Positions 7,472 through 16,860 of a DNA stretch of 64,000 nt are shown piece by piece. The stretch comes from Patulibacter americanus DSM 16676 (GTDB taxonomy: Bacteria; Actinomycetota; Thermoleophilia; Solirubrobacterales; Solirubrobacteraceae). A program made the position numbers and the translations under genes. The DNA lies in NCBI RefSeq assembly GCF_000420025.1, contig NZ_ATUD01000015.1, positions 24,210 to 88,209 of the forward strand. The letters run 5' to 3'. Under the pieces are notes generated by a model. The model was given only the letters and a program-made list of their open reading frames with translations. It did not search any database and was not told where the DNA came from. How positions within the stretch are numbered: position 1 is the stretch's first letter; each line of letters begins with the position of its first letter.

Positions 7472-8494
7472 TCAGTCGGCCTCGCGCGCCACGACGACCT
7501 TCCCGATCGTCCGCCCCGACTCCACGAGCCGGTGCGCCTCGCGCAGCTGCGTGGCGTCGATCGGGGTGAGGGTCTTGGTCAGCGTCGTGCGCAGCGCGCC
7601 GACGTCGACGAGGCGGGAGACCTCGTCCAGCAGGCGGTGCTGCTCGATCAGGTCGCGGGCGTCGTGCAGGGAGCGGGCGAACATGAACTCCCAGTGCCAG
7701 GTCAGGGCCTTGGACTTCAGGGCGACGACGTCGACGGCCTTCGGGTCGTCGATGGCCACGATCTCGCCGAACGGGTTCAACACGTCGACGTAGAGCGGGA
7801 GCTGGCCCTCCGAGTTCATCGTGAAGATCCAGTCCACGCCGTCGGGCGCCGCGTCCGCGATCTCGGCACGCAGGTCGCCGCGGTGGTCCACGGTCGCCTC
7901 GGCGCCCAGGCCACGGACCCACTCGTCCGTCTCCGGCCGCGACGAGGTCGCGATCACGCGCACCGCCGGCAGCAGGTGCTCCGCGAGCTGCAGGACCACG
8001 GAGCCCACGCCGCCACTGGCGCCGACCACGAGCAGCGTGCCGCGCGACTCCCGGGTCAGACGCAGCTTGTCGAACAGCCCCTCCCACGCGGTGATGGCGG
8101 TCAGCGGCAGGGCGGCGGCCTCGGCGAAGCCCAGGGACTCCGGCTTGCGGCCCACGATCCGCTCGTCCACGGCGTGCAGCCCGGCGTTCGTGCCCGGTCG
8201 GTCGAGGGCGCCGGCGTAGAAGACCTCGTCACCGGCGGCGAAGAGCGTGACCTCCGGGCCGACCTCGCGCACCACGCCCGCGGCGTCGTAGCCGAGGACC
8301 TCGGGCCGGTCGGCCTTGGGCTCCCTGCTCGCACGGACCTTCACGTCGACGGGGTTGACCGACACCGCGCGGACCTCGACGAGCAGGTCGTGCGGGCGGA
8401 GGTCCGGCACGTCGACCAGGACGTCCTGCAGGCTCTGCTCGTCGTCGATGGGGAGGGGGGCGGCGAAGCCGACGGCGGGGATGCGCTCGGTCAT
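7472..8494 (-). CDS. Zinc-type alcohol dehydrogenase-like protein (MDR superfamily, quinone oxidoreductase-like)
   Basis: The 340-residue protein has the N-terminal GroES-like domain (NPVDVKVRAS, VLGYDAAGVV) and a Rossmann NADPH-binding domain with LLVVGASGGVGSVVLQLAEHL near residues 150-170. It resembles the ZADH/quinone-reductase branch that acts without catalytic zinc and uses NADPH to reduce quinones or unsaturated carbonyls. It is transcribed alone, between two genes on the other strand. Confidence 0.88.
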   Translation of the reverse strand: MTERIPAVGFAAPLPIDDEQSLQDVLVDVPDLRPHDLLVEVRAVSVNPVDVKVRASREPKADRPEVLGYDAAGVVREVGPEVTLFAAGDEVFYAGALDRPGTNAGLHAVDERIVGRKPESLGFAEAAALPLTAITAWEGLFDKLRLTRESRGTLLVVGASGGVGSVVLQLAEHLLPAVRVIATSSRPETDEWVRGLGAEATVDHRGDLRAEIADAAPDGVDWIFTMNSEGQLPLYVDVLNPFGEIVAIDDPKAVDVVALKSKALTWHWEFMFARSLHDARDLIEQHRLLDEVSRLVDVGALRTTLTKTLTPIDATQLREAHRLVESGRTIGKVVVAREAD

Positions 8495-8680
8495 GCCCAC
8501 AGGGTGCACGACGGCCCCGTGCTCCCCGTGACGGCCGTCGATCCTTGCCGGCCGGCGCGCGAACCGCCCCCGACGGCGACGCGCCGACGACCCGGGCCGG
8601 GTCCCGACGGGCCCCGGCCGGGGGGAGCGATCCCCCATCCAGCGCGGGCGGCCCCCACGGCCTGTCACCATCGACGCACG

Positions 8681-9700
8681 ATGAGTACGGGGGCATCGAC
8701 CGATCGTGATCCGGATGCCCCTCGTCCCGTGGCCCTGAGCCCCGTCGCCACGCCGACGGGGCCACCCCTCCTCCCGCTCGACGCCCCCGCCATCGCGGCC
8801 TTCGCCGACCGGCTGGCCGGGTCGCTGCGCGAGGGTGTGCGGATCCGCGACGAGGTCCTCCAGACCGTGCTGTGCGTCGTCCTCGCGGGCGGGCATCTGC
8901 TCCTCGAGGACCGCCCCGGCGTCGGCAAGACGCAGCTCGCGCGCTCCCTCGCCGGCGCCATCGGCGGGCGCTTCTCCCGCGTGCAGGCGACGGTCGACCT
9001 GCTACCCGCCGACATCCTCGGCGCCACGGTCTGGCACGCGGGCACGGAGACCTTCGCGTTCCACCCCGGCCCGGTGTTCGCGAACGTCGTGCTCGTCGAC
9101 GAGCTCAACCGCGCGACGCCGAAGACGCAGTCCGGCCTGCTCGAGGCGATGCAGGAACGGCAGGTGACGGTCGACGGCCACACCCACCCGCTCGAGCGCC
9201 CGTTCACGGTCGTCGCCACCCAGAACCCGACGGTCGGCTACGACGGGACGTACGTGCTGCCGCCCGCGCAGCTCGACCGCTTCCTGGCGCGCGTATCCCT
9301 CGGCTACCCCTCCGCCGAGCAGGAGGTCGCGCTGCTGCGGGAGCGCCCGAGCGCGAACGTCCGCGTGGCGGGGAGCCTCGACGAGCTGATCGCGGCGCAG
9401 GCCGGGACGGAGCGGATCCACGCCGCCGAGCCGCTCCTGGCGTACGTCGTCGCGCTCCTGCACGCCACGCGCCGGCACCCACTGGCCGCGACGGGCGCCA
9501 GCCCCCGGTCCGGCCTGGGCCTGCTCGGCGCCGCCCGCGCCCGCGCCGCGCTGCTCGGCCGCGACTTCGTGCTGCCCGACGACGTGCAGGCGCTGGCCCC
9601 GGCCGTCCTGGCCCACCGCATCGAGCCCGTCGCCGCCGCGCCGCCCGAGGCCCAGGACGAGGTCGTAGCCGACGCGCTGCGCGAGGTCCCCGCCCGGTGA
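8681..9700 (+). CDS. MoxR family AAA+ ATPase
   Basis: The 339-residue AAA+ protein has a P-loop (EDRPGVGKT, about residues 78-86), Walker B (VVLVDELNRA, about 136), sensor 1 (VVATQNP, about 178) and a C-terminal lid with the MoxR stretch SPRSGLGLL. MoxR ATPases act as chaperones that assemble or activate membrane complexes. It is the first gene of an operon with a DUF58 protein (1-base overlap TGATG at 9698-9702) and a transglutaminase membrane protein. This is a widespread trio thought to work in envelope or surface protein processing. Confidence 0.93.
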   Translation: MSTGASTDRDPDAPRPVALSPVATPTGPPLLPLDAPAIAAFADRLAGSLREGVRIRDEVLQTVLCVVLAGGHLLLEDRPGVGKTQLARSLAGAIGGRFSRVQATVDLLPADILGATVWHAGTETFAFHPGPVFANVVLVDELNRATPKTQSGLLEAMQERQVTVDGHTHPLERPFTVVATQNPTVGYDGTYVLPPAQLDRFLARVSLGYPSAEQEVALLRERPSANVRVAGSLDELIAAQAGTERIHAAEPLLAYVVALLHATRRHPLAATGASPRSGLGLLGAARARAALLGRDFVLPDDVQALAPAVLAHRIEPVAAAPPEAQDEVVADALREVPAR

Positions 9701-10650
9701 TGCGCCTGGCGGTGTGGCTCGCGGCACCGGTCGTGGTGGGCGTGCTCGCCGCCGGCCTGGGCTCGTTGCCGCTGTTCGCCCTCGCGCTGGGACTCCTCGT
9801 CGTGCTCGTCGGGTGCGCCGTCGTCGTGCGCACCGCCGCCCGGCGGCTGCGGGTCCTGCGCACGCTGGACCGCCACGAGACCGTCGAGGGTCACCCGCTC
9901 TCCGTCTCGTTCGCCGTCTCCGGGGTCGGCGGACTGCCCGTGCAGGTCGAGGTCGAGGACCCCACCGGCGCGTGGCGCCCCCTGCCCGCCGGCGGCGGCG
10001 AGCTGCCCCTCGTCGTCGACCGCCCCGGTGGCCACGTGCTCGAGCCCGCGCGGCTGCGGGTCCGCGACGACCTCGGGGTGTTCGCCCGGCACACGCGCGC
10101 CGGGCGACCCGAGGCCCTGCTCGTGCTCCCCGCGCCCGCGCCCGCCGCCCCCGCGGGACGCCACCGGGGCCACGACCCCGTCGGCGACCCGGAGCCGGAC
10201 GGCCTGCGCGCCTACGTGCCGGGCACGCCGATGAGCCGGATTCACTGGTCCAGCGTCGCGCGCGGCGGCGACCTGCAGGAGCGCGCGTTCGTGACCACCC
10301 GCGACCGGCTGCCCCTCGTCGTCGTCGACACCGCGGGCGCCGCGGGCGACGGCGCCGTCGACTGGGCGGCCCGCGCCGCCGCCGGGCAGGTGCAGGTGCT
10401 GGCACGGGCGGGCGGCTGCCGCGTGCTGCTGCCGGGGGACCGCACGCCCACCACGGTGGCCGACGCCGCGGGCTGGCCGGCGGTGCACCGGCGGCTCGCC
10501 GACCTGGACCACGACGTCGCCACCCGCGTGCCGCCCGGCGAGGACGACGCCCTGCGGATCTCGGCCTCCGCCGCCCCGCCCGAGGCGACGGGCGACCGTC
10601 CGCCGCTGCCGCTGGGGCTCGTCCCCCTCCCGACCTGGTCGGCCGCATGA
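9700..10650 (+). CDS. DUF58 domain-containing membrane protein
   Basis: The 316-residue protein starts with two hydrophobic helices (about residues 5-50). A beta-rich extracytoplasmic region follows, then the DUF58 core with the recognisable YVPGTPMSRIHWSSVARGGDL near residues 170-190 and the E-R/VV-D pattern of a VWA-like fold. It starts at the last base of the moxR stop and ends in an ATGA overlap with the transglutaminase gene. DUF58 proteins are the usual partners of MoxR ATPases; their exact biochemical role is not settled. Confidence 0.9.
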   Translation: MRLAVWLAAPVVVGVLAAGLGSLPLFALALGLLVVLVGCAVVVRTAARRLRVLRTLDRHETVEGHPLSVSFAVSGVGGLPVQVEVEDPTGAWRPLPAGGGELPLVVDRPGGHVLEPARLRVRDDLGVFARHTRAGRPEALLVLPAPAPAAPAGRHRGHDPVGDPEPDGLRAYVPGTPMSRIHWSSVARGGDLQERAFVTTRDRLPLVVVDTAGAAGDGAVDWAARAAAGQVQVLARAGGCRVLLPGDRTPTTVADAAGWPAVHRRLADLDHDVATRVPPGEDDALRISASAAPPEATGDRPPLPLGLVPLPTWSAA

Positions 10651-12695
10651 GCGCCTGGACCGCCCGCCGCGGCCGCGGTTCCGGACCGAGCGCGCCGTCC
10701 CGACCGACCGCGCCGGCCCGGCCGGTCCACCGGGGCATCGCCCTCGGCGTGCTCTCCGCCGCCGGCGCCGCCGCCTGGTGGCCCGTTCTCGGCGCCGGCC
10801 TCCTGTGGGCGATCCCGATGGCGCTCGTCGCCCTCGCGCTGACCCTCGGGCGCCTGCGGGTGCGGACCGGCGTCCTGTTCCTGCTCGCCTGGATCCCGAT
10901 GGCGTTGCTGCTCGCGGGCGTCCCGGCCTCGTCGCTGAAGCCGGGCGCGTGGAACGCCTCCTCCGTGTTCCTCTTCGACGGCCTCGACAGCCTCACGGTC
11001 CCCGGTCGGGAGCCCGTCGCCGGCGACCCGTGGCCGCTGGCCGGCGCGCTGCTCGTCGGCGGCGCGGGCGCCTGGCTCGCCGCCGCGTTCGCCCGGCGGC
11101 GGGGGCGCACGACCGCGATCGCCGCCTTCGGCCTCGCGGCGCTCCCCCTGGTGACCGCCCTGCTGCTCGAGCAGCCCGGTGACGCCTCCTGGCCGGGGGC
11201 CGCGGTCCTGGCCGCCGGCGTCCTGTGGGCCGCGCGCGGTCGGCTGCGCACGGCGATCCCGGCCACCGCGGCCGTCGCGCTCGTCGCGGCGATCGGCGGG
11301 CAGGCCCTGGGGCCGCAGGACCGCTGGCTGCCGTTCGTCGACGCCGCCGGGCGTCCGCCCGCGTTCTCCCGCCTCGACACCACCCAGTCCTACGGCCCGC
11401 TCACCGACCGCCGCACCGGCGCGACGATGCTCGAGGTCACGGCGGATCGCCCGGCCCTGTGGCGCATGCAGGTGCTCCAGCGCTTCGACGGCCGCGGCTG
11501 GACGATGTCCGTCCGCCCACCCGACCCCCTGCCCGAGCCGGCGGCCACGAGCACCACGACGAAGGTGCGCGTCAAGGGCCTGCGCAACGCGCTCGTCGTC
11601 GCGCCGGGGCGGATCACCGGGGTCGACGGCGCCGGCGCCGTCACCCCCGAGTGGGGCGAGGCACGCCGGCTGCAGCCCGCGCCGCGCCGGGACCAGACCT
11701 ACGAGGTCACCTCCGACGTCGTCGACGTCACCCCCGCCCAGCTCGAGGACGTGCAGATCCCGACGGGCGAGCAGTACGAGCCCTTCACCCGCTTCTGGCC
11801 GCGGCAGAACGCCCGCCGCAGCCGCCGCCCCGCGGTCGAGATGGCCGACGGCATGCCTCGCGGCTGGCGCGCCACGCCCTGGGGCCGCACGCTGCAGCTC
11901 GCGCGGAAGCTGTCGCGCGGGACGACCTCGCAGCTCGAGGTCGTGCGGCGGGTGCAGGCGCACCTCGTCGAGAGCGGGGAGTACCGCTACACGACGGACG
12001 TCGCGGAGTACCCCATGGGGGACGCGCCCGTGGTCGACTTCCTCGTCGAGTCGCGGGAGGGCTACTGCCAGCACTTCGCGGGCGGGGCGGCGCTGCTGCT
12101 GCGCCTGGCGGGGATCCCGACGCGCGTCGTCACCGGCTTCGCGACCGGCGTCCCCGCCGGGGACCGCACCTACGAGGTCCGCGACCGCGACGCGCACGCG
12201 TGGATCGAGGTCTACTTCCCGGGCTACGGCTGGGTCCCCTTCAACCCGACCCCGCTCGACGCCGAGGCCGCGGTCGACGCCGAGGTCGACCTGCTCGCGA
12301 CCGCCGGCGCCGGCGGGACGGGCGGCGCGGGGCTGCCCCCGGCCGTCCTCGCCCCGCTCGCGCTCCTGCTGGCGGGCGGCGGCGCGATCGTGCTGCGGCG
12401 CCGACGCCGCGGCGGAGCGCCGGTCGGCGACCTGCTCGTCCGGCTCGCCCCCGGTCCGGTCGGCCCCGCCACCACGCTGGCGGCCCTGCGCCCGCGCCTG
12501 GCGGAGATCGGCCCGGCGGTGGCGGAGCTGGCCGACCGCGAGGAGCGCGCGCGGTTCGGGGGCGACGGCGCGCCCGCGGCCGCGCATCCGCGGCTCGCCG
12601 TCTGGCGGGCGCTCGTCCGTGACCGGGGCGCCGTGCGCGGCACGGCGCTCCTGCTCCGCGGGGTGCGGCGTCAGCCGCGCGCGGCGGCCCGCTGA
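10647..12695 (+). CDS. Transglutaminase-like membrane protein (TgpA/DUF3488 type)
   Basis: The 682-residue protein has an N-terminal block of about six membrane helices (residues about 25-220), then an extracytoplasmic transglutaminase core: Cys474 in GYCQHFAGGAALLLR, His517 in DAHAWIEVYFPGYGW and the following Asn-Pro-Thr-Pro. A single helix near residue 565 and a cytoplasmic tail end it. It completes the MoxR-DUF58-TgpA operon by ATGA coupling. The family is presumed to cross-link or cleave envelope proteins. Its 3' end overlaps the convergent Atu4866 gene by about 25 bases. Confidence 0.9.
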   Translation: MSAWTARRGRGSGPSAPSRPTAPARPVHRGIALGVLSAAGAAAWWPVLGAGLLWAIPMALVALALTLGRLRVRTGVLFLLAWIPMALLLAGVPASSLKPGAWNASSVFLFDGLDSLTVPGREPVAGDPWPLAGALLVGGAGAWLAAAFARRRGRTTAIAAFGLAALPLVTALLLEQPGDASWPGAAVLAAGVLWAARGRLRTAIPATAAVALVAAIGGQALGPQDRWLPFVDAAGRPPAFSRLDTTQSYGPLTDRRTGATMLEVTADRPALWRMQVLQRFDGRGWTMSVRPPDPLPEPAATSTTTKVRVKGLRNALVVAPGRITGVDGAGAVTPEWGEARRLQPAPRRDQTYEVTSDVVDVTPAQLEDVQIPTGEQYEPFTRFWPRQNARRSRRPAVEMADGMPRGWRATPWGRTLQLARKLSRGTTSQLEVVRRVQAHLVESGEYRYTTDVAEYPMGDAPVVDFLVESREGYCQHFAGGAALLLRLAGIPTRVVTGFATGVPAGDRTYEVRDRDAHAWIEVYFPGYGWVPFNPTPLDAEAAVDAEVDLLATAGAGGTGGAGLPPAVLAPLALLLAGGGAIVLRRRRRGGAPVGDLLVRLAPGPVGPATTLAALRPRLAEIGPAVAELADREERARFGGDGAPAAAHPRLAVWRALVRDRGAVRGTALLLRGVRRQPRAAAR

Positions 12696-13069
12696 GCGGC
12701 GCTCCCCTCGCGGTAGAACCGCCACCCGCCGTGGTGCAGGACATCGCCGTCGAACGTGCCGTCGGCGGTGAAGCCGGTGTCGTCGACGTAGTCGATGTGC
12801 GTGCCCGTCACGGCGTAGCGCCCCGTGTACGCGCGCTCGACCGTGCCGCGCGCCTCCTCGTAGCGGCCCTCCGGCAGCAGCTCCTGGCGGATCCGGTCGT
12901 CGGCGGTCACCCACATCCCCACGTAGGGGTGCGGCGCGTCGTCCGCCGCGGCGGACGACGCCGGAACGGCCGCGGCCGTCTCGTCGGTACCGGGCGCCGG
13001 AGCCCCCGTGGTCGCCGGGTCGCCGGACGCCTCCGGCGCCCGGCCCGTCGTGGTGGTCCTCGTAGTCAT
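12671..13069 (-). CDS. Atu4866 domain-containing protein
   Basis: After a low-complexity N-terminus rich in Thr, Ala and Pro (about residues 1-45), the protein holds the small beta-barrel Atu4866 domain: HPYVGMWVTADDRIRQELLP, then GRYAVTGTHIDYVDDTGFTADG. Members are short proteins of unknown function, frequently next to SDR oxidoreductases, as here. GAGGAG precedes the ATG at 13069. The N-terminal extension is longer than the usual 80-residue family member and may be a linker or part of an exported form. Confidence 0.8.
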   Translation of the reverse strand: MTTRTTTTGRAPEASGDPATTGAPAPGTDETAAAVPASSAAADDAPHPYVGMWVTADDRIRQELLPEGRYEEARGTVERAYTGRYAVTGTHIDYVDDTGFTADGTFDGDVLHHGGWRFYREGSAAQRAAARG

Positions 13070-13101
13070 CGTGCGCTCCTCGTGCTCGCGGCGGGCCCGG
13101 G

Positions 13102-13896
13102 TCAGATCGCCTGCTGGGTCGGCAGGATCGTGATCTCCGCCAGGTTCACGTGGCGGGGCGCGCCCGCGACGAAGGCCACGGTGTCGGCCACGTCGGAGGA
13201 CTGCAGGACGTCGATCTGGGCGATGAGATCGGCCATGAGCTTCGTCGCGTCCGGGTCGTCGACGTGCTCGGGCAGCTCCGTGTCGACCATCCCGGGCGAG
13301 ATCGTGGTGACGCGGACCCCCTTCGGCGCGAGCTCGACGCGCAGGACCCGCGACATCTGGCTGATGTAGCCCTTCGTGCCCGAGTAGACCTGGAACTTCT
13401 CGAGCTGGCGGCTCGCGGCGATGGACGACGTGGTCATCAGGTCGGCCGGGCGGCCCTCGGCGGCGGCCGCGATCAGGGAGGGGACGAACGCCCCGATGGT
13501 GTTCATCACGCCCGTGACGTTCAGGTCGATCTGGTGCTGCCAGTCGCCCGTGCGCAGGTCCTCGATCGGCGAGACGTGCTGCACGCCGGCGTTGGCGAAG
13601 ACGAGGTCGACGCCGCCGAGCTCGGCGGCGATCCGCTCCGCGGCGGCCCGCACGGCGTCGCGGTCGCGGACGTCGGTCGGCACGGCGAGGGCGGTGCCGC
13701 CGGCGCGGGTGATGCGCTCGGCCAGCGCGGCCAGGCGGTCCTCGCGGCGGGCGAGCAGCGCGACCTTCGCGCCGCGGGCGGCGAGCGTCTCGGCGGTGGC
13801 CTCGCCGATGCCGCTGGAGGCCCCGGTGACGACGGCCACGCGGCCGGCCAGCGGGAGGGTGTTCTCGGTGTGGGTGGTGGTGTCGGTGGTGCTCAT
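13102..13896 (-). CDS. SDR family NAD(P)-dependent oxidoreductase
   Basis: The 264-residue protein is a classical short-chain dehydrogenase: cofactor motif VVTGASSGIGEAT (about residues 22-34), structural NAG (FANAGVQ), catalytic Ser in TTSSIAAS and the YSGTK active site. It probably oxidises or reduces an alcohol/ketone pair in the cytoplasm. The downstream Atu4866 gene follows after 32 bases on the same strand, and a MmyB-like regulator diverges upstream, so the three form a small regulated module. Confidence 0.92.
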   Translation of the reverse strand: MSTTDTTTHTENTLPLAGRVAVVTGASSGIGEATAETLAARGAKVALLARREDRLAALAERITRAGGTALAVPTDVRDRDAVRAAAERIAAELGGVDLVFANAGVQHVSPIEDLRTGDWQHQIDLNVTGVMNTIGAFVPSLIAAAAEGRPADLMTTSSIAASRQLEKFQVYSGTKGYISQMSRVLRVELAPKGVRVTTISPGMVDTELPEHVDDPDATKLMADLIAQIDVLQSSDVADTVAFVAGAPRHVNLAEITILPTQQAI

Positions 13897-13948
13897 GGAC
13901 CACACCTTGCGCCCTGCGCCGACGGGCAACCAGACCTCCCTGCGACCC

Positions 13949-13970
13949 GGTTCCGGCGAGACTGGTTCCG
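13949..13970. promoter_or_regulatory. Direct repeats GGTTCCG in the SDR/regulator intergenic region
   Basis: GGTTCCG occurs at 13949-13955 and 13964-13970, 15 bases apart; the second copy lies inside CTGGTTCCGCCAG, which can fold on itself. The space between the divergent SDR and XRE genes is only 117 bp, so this pair is a candidate binding site of the regulator. The evidence is the repeat alone. Confidence 0.3.
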
Positions 13971-14013
13971 CCAGGGCCACGTTGCGGACGGGGCCCCGTG
14001 GGATCATCCCGGC

Positions 14014-14988
14014 ATGCCCGACCGCAGCGAGATCGCGGAGTTCCTCCAGTCCCGCAGGGCGCGCCTGCAGCCCGAGGACGTGGGCGTGCCGTCCACCGGC
14101 GAGCGCCGCCGCGTGCCGGGCCTGCGCCGCTCCGAGCTCGCGCAGCTCGCGGGGGTCAGCGTCGAGTACTACACGCGGCTCGAGCAGGGCCGGGCCGGCA
14201 ACGTCTCCGACATGGTCATCGACGCCATCGCCCAGGCCCTGCGCCTGGACGCGACGGAGCGCACCCACCTGACCGACCTGCTGCGCCCCCAGCCCGCCGC
14301 GCGCCGCCGCCGGCGCAGCGCCCCGCAGCGCCTGCGGCCCGGCGTCGTCCAGCTGCTGAACAGCATCTCCTCCCCCGCCTTCGTGCTCGGCCGCCGCATG
14401 GACGTGCTGGCGACCAACCGCATGGCGCGGCTGCTCCTGACGGACTTCGACGCGCTGCCCGCGCCGCAGCGCAACATGGCGCGCTGGATCTTCCTCGGCG
14501 AGGAGGCCCACGAGCTCTACCCGGACTGGGAGACGGTGGCCCGCGAGACCGTGGCGATGCTGCGCTTCGACGCGGGCCGCCACCCCGAGGACCCCGACCT
14601 GAGCGAGCTCATCGGTGAGCTGTCGATGAAGTCCCCGCAGTTCGCGGGCTGGTGGGCGACGCACGACGTCACGGAGCGCACCTTCGGCACGAAGGACTAC
14701 CGCCACCCCGTCGTCGGCGAGCTCTCCATCCGCTACGAGGCCCTGCGCCTGCCCGACGACCCGGACCAGCTGCTCATCGCCTACACGACCGAGGCGGGCT
14801 CGCCGTCGGAGCGGGCGATGCGGCTGCTCGACGCTTGGGGGGCCGAGGTCGACGCCCCGGAGCGCGCGGACGACGACGCGCCGGAGCGGGCGCAGGTCGA
14901 CGCGCCGGAGCGCGCGGAGGACGAGACCCCCGTCCCGACGGGGCCGGCCGCCGGGCCCGCCGGCCCCGTCGCCCCCGAACGCGCGTAG
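14014..14988 (+). CDS. XRE/MmyB-like helix-turn-helix transcriptional regulator
   Basis: The 324-residue protein has an XRE-type domain (residues about 5-75; RRVPGLRRSELAQLAGVSVE and YYTRLEQGR) and the MmyB ligand-binding domain (about 100-265; FVLGRRMDVLATNRMARLLL, then HPVVGELSIRYEALRLP). The C-terminus has three near-copies of DAPERA within about 27 residues and a Pro/Ala-rich tail, which is not part of the family core. Such regulators commonly diverge from SDR genes they control. GGGATCATCCC at 14000-14010, just before the ATG, could be an operator. The ATG at 14014 starts right at the homology. Confidence 0.88.
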   Translation: MPDRSEIAEFLQSRRARLQPEDVGVPSTGERRRVPGLRRSELAQLAGVSVEYYTRLEQGRAGNVSDMVIDAIAQALRLDATERTHLTDLLRPQPAARRRRRSAPQRLRPGVVQLLNSISSPAFVLGRRMDVLATNRMARLLLTDFDALPAPQRNMARWIFLGEEAHELYPDWETVARETVAMLRFDAGRHPEDPDLSELIGELSMKSPQFAGWWATHDVTERTFGTKDYRHPVVGELSIRYEALRLPDDPDQLLIAYTTEAGSPSERAMRLLDAWGAEVDAPERADDDAPERAQVDAPERAEDETPVPTGPAAGPAGPVAPERA

Positions 14989-15159
14989 CCCCCGTCGTCC
15001 CGTGCGGGACGGCCGAAGCCCGCGGTGTGCGAGCGTCCCCAGGGTCACGCGCACCGTGCGCGGCGCCGCCGACCGCCGACACGGCCACCCCGGCGGCGCG
15101 GTCGGTCCGCACCCGCGACACGGCGCCCCCTCCCGCACCCACCGACACCCGGAGCACCC

Positions 15160-15456
15160 ATGTCCGTCACCGCCATCCTCGACGTCCAGTTCACCCAGGA
15201 GGGCCTGGACGAGGGCCTCGAGATCCTGCGGCGCGAGCTGCCGCGCACCCGCGCCTTCGCCGGCAACCGGTCCGTCACCGTCGTGCAGGACCACACCGAT
15301 CCGACGCGGGTGCTCGCCGTCGAGGAGTGGGAGTCGCTCGACGCCGACGCCGCCTACCGCGAGTGGCGCGCCGGCGAGGGCGCGATCACGGAGCTGGCGA
15401 CCCTCGTCGCCCGCGCGCCCGTGCTGACGGTGGGCGTCGTCCGCGACGACGTCTAG
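15160..15456 (+). CDS. Antibiotic biosynthesis monooxygenase (ABM) family protein
   Basis: The 98-residue protein is a single dimeric alpha-beta-barrel ABM domain (TAILDVQFTQEGLDEGLEIL, then VLAVEEWESLDADAAYREW). Members include quinol monooxygenases and stress-related heme or quinone binders; a specific activity cannot be assigned. GGAG at 15151-15154 stands 5 bases before the ATG. Confidence 0.82.
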   Translation: MSVTAILDVQFTQEGLDEGLEILRRELPRTRAFAGNRSVTVVQDHTDPTRVLAVEEWESLDADAAYREWRAGEGAITELATLVARAPVLTVGVVRDDV

Positions 15457-15559
15457 GCCGCGCCCACGCCGGTCGACGCCCCGGACGCCCGGGGCGTCGC
15501 GGCACGCCGGCACCCCGGAATGCCGCGCCGCCCCCGCCGGCCTGGAGCTGCCGCCGCGC

Positions 15560-16750
15560 CTACGCGGGCGCGGCAGGTGTCCGCGGCGGGCGGGACATCG
15601 TGCCGCGGGTGCAGGCGAGCACCACGGCACCGAGCACGCCGACGCCGCCCAGCGCCAGGGCCGCCGCGGCCGAGGTGCTGTCCGCCAGGTGCCCGGCCAG
15701 GGCCCCGCCGGCGGCGGAGCCGACCATCATCCCCGTCGACGTCCACGTGAACGCCTCCGTCAGCGTGCCGGGCAGGGCGATCTGGTCGAGCAGGCCGTTG
15801 AGGACCGTGAACGTCGGCGCGATCGTCGCCCCCGCGGCCAGCAGGCCGATGCAGAGGAGCAACGGGCTGCTCGCGACGGCCAGCAGCCCGTGCAGGGCGC
15901 CCCACGCGGCGACGAAGACCGCCAGGCGCCGGACGGGCCGGGCCGGGGCCTGCGTGCGCGACATCGCGATGCCGCCGAGCATCGATCCGAGGCCCCAGAG
16001 GCCGAGCGCGATGCCGGTCAGGGAGCGGTCGTGCATCTCCTCCAGCGCCGCGGGCACCCCGACCTCGGCGGCGCCGACGGCGACGCCGAGCGTGAGGAAG
16101 ACGACCGCGGCGACGACCACCCCGGGCGCCCGCAGCGCGCCCACGAACCCGTGCCCCGTCGGGGGCGCCCCCTCCAGGCTGCGCACCGCGGGGTGGCGAG
16201 CGAACAGCAGATTGCCCGCCAGGATCGCGACCGCGCAGAGCACCATCGCCCCGGTGTGCGACCACGAGCCGACGCCGGCGACGACCGCGACGGGCCCGAG
16301 GATGTAGACGAACTCGAGGAGCGCGCCCTCCGTCGCGTAGGCCCGGTGACGCAGCCCGTCGTCCGTGATCAGGACGTTCCAGACGCGTCGCCGGAACGAG
16401 CCCACGGGCGGCTGGGCCGCGCCCACCACCCCGGCGAGCACGACCCGCAGCCAGAGGGGCGCGGTGTCGGGCAGCAGGGCCTGCGCGACGAGCGCCGCGG
16501 CACACACGGGCGCGCCGAGCAGCAGCACGCCGACCTGTCCCCGCCGGTCCGCGAACCGCGCCTGCACGGGGTTCGTGATCCCGAGGACGAGGGCGTAGAC
16601 GCCGGCTACCAGCCCGCCCGCCGCGTAGTCGCCCGTCACGTCCCGCGTGTGGAGGATGAACAGCAACCCCAGCGCGCCCATCGGGATCTGGGCGATGCAG
16701 GAGGTGATCAGGGCCGAGAGGACCCCGGGGACACGCAAGACGACGGACAC
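15560..16750 (-). CDS. MFS transporter
   Basis: The 396-residue protein has about 12 membrane helices in two halves, with the inter-helix loop ARFADRRGQVG matching the major-facilitator loop 2-3 motif. It resembles actinobacterial drug or small-molecule exporters; the substrate is unknown. The start codon is GTG at 16750. A TAGGGT hexamer (minus strand, 16765-16760) lies 9 bases upstream and there is no Shine-Dalgarno sequence, which suggests a leaderless message. Confidence 0.88.
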   Translation of the reverse strand: MSVVLRVPGVLSALITSCIAQIPMGALGLLFILHTRDVTGDYAAGGLVAGVYALVLGITNPVQARFADRRGQVGVLLLGAPVCAAALVAQALLPDTAPLWLRVVLAGVVGAAQPPVGSFRRRVWNVLITDDGLRHRAYATEGALLEFVYILGPVAVVAGVGSWSHTGAMVLCAVAILAGNLLFARHPAVRSLEGAPPTGHGFVGALRAPGVVVAAVVFLTLGVAVGAAEVGVPAALEEMHDRSLTGIALGLWGLGSMLGGIAMSRTQAPARPVRRLAVFVAAWGALHGLLAVASSPLLLCIGLLAAGATIAPTFTVLNGLLDQIALPGTLTEAFTWTSTGMMVGSAAGGALAGHLADSTSAAAALALGGVGVLGAVVLACTRGTMSRPPRTPAAPA

Positions 16751-16860
16751 GCCCGGGGCACCCTACGCCCGGCCGGACGTCCGCGCCGCGTGGCCCGCGC
16801 CACCCGGCCGGAGCCCCACGGGGTTCGAATCCGGCGACCCCCGAACGCGCCCGCCGCCGG

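Noticed and set aside
16819..16845. GGTTCGAATCC, a tRNA T-loop-like sequence
   Set aside because: The flanking bases do not form a five-pair T stem, and no acceptor, D or anticodon arms fit on either strand.
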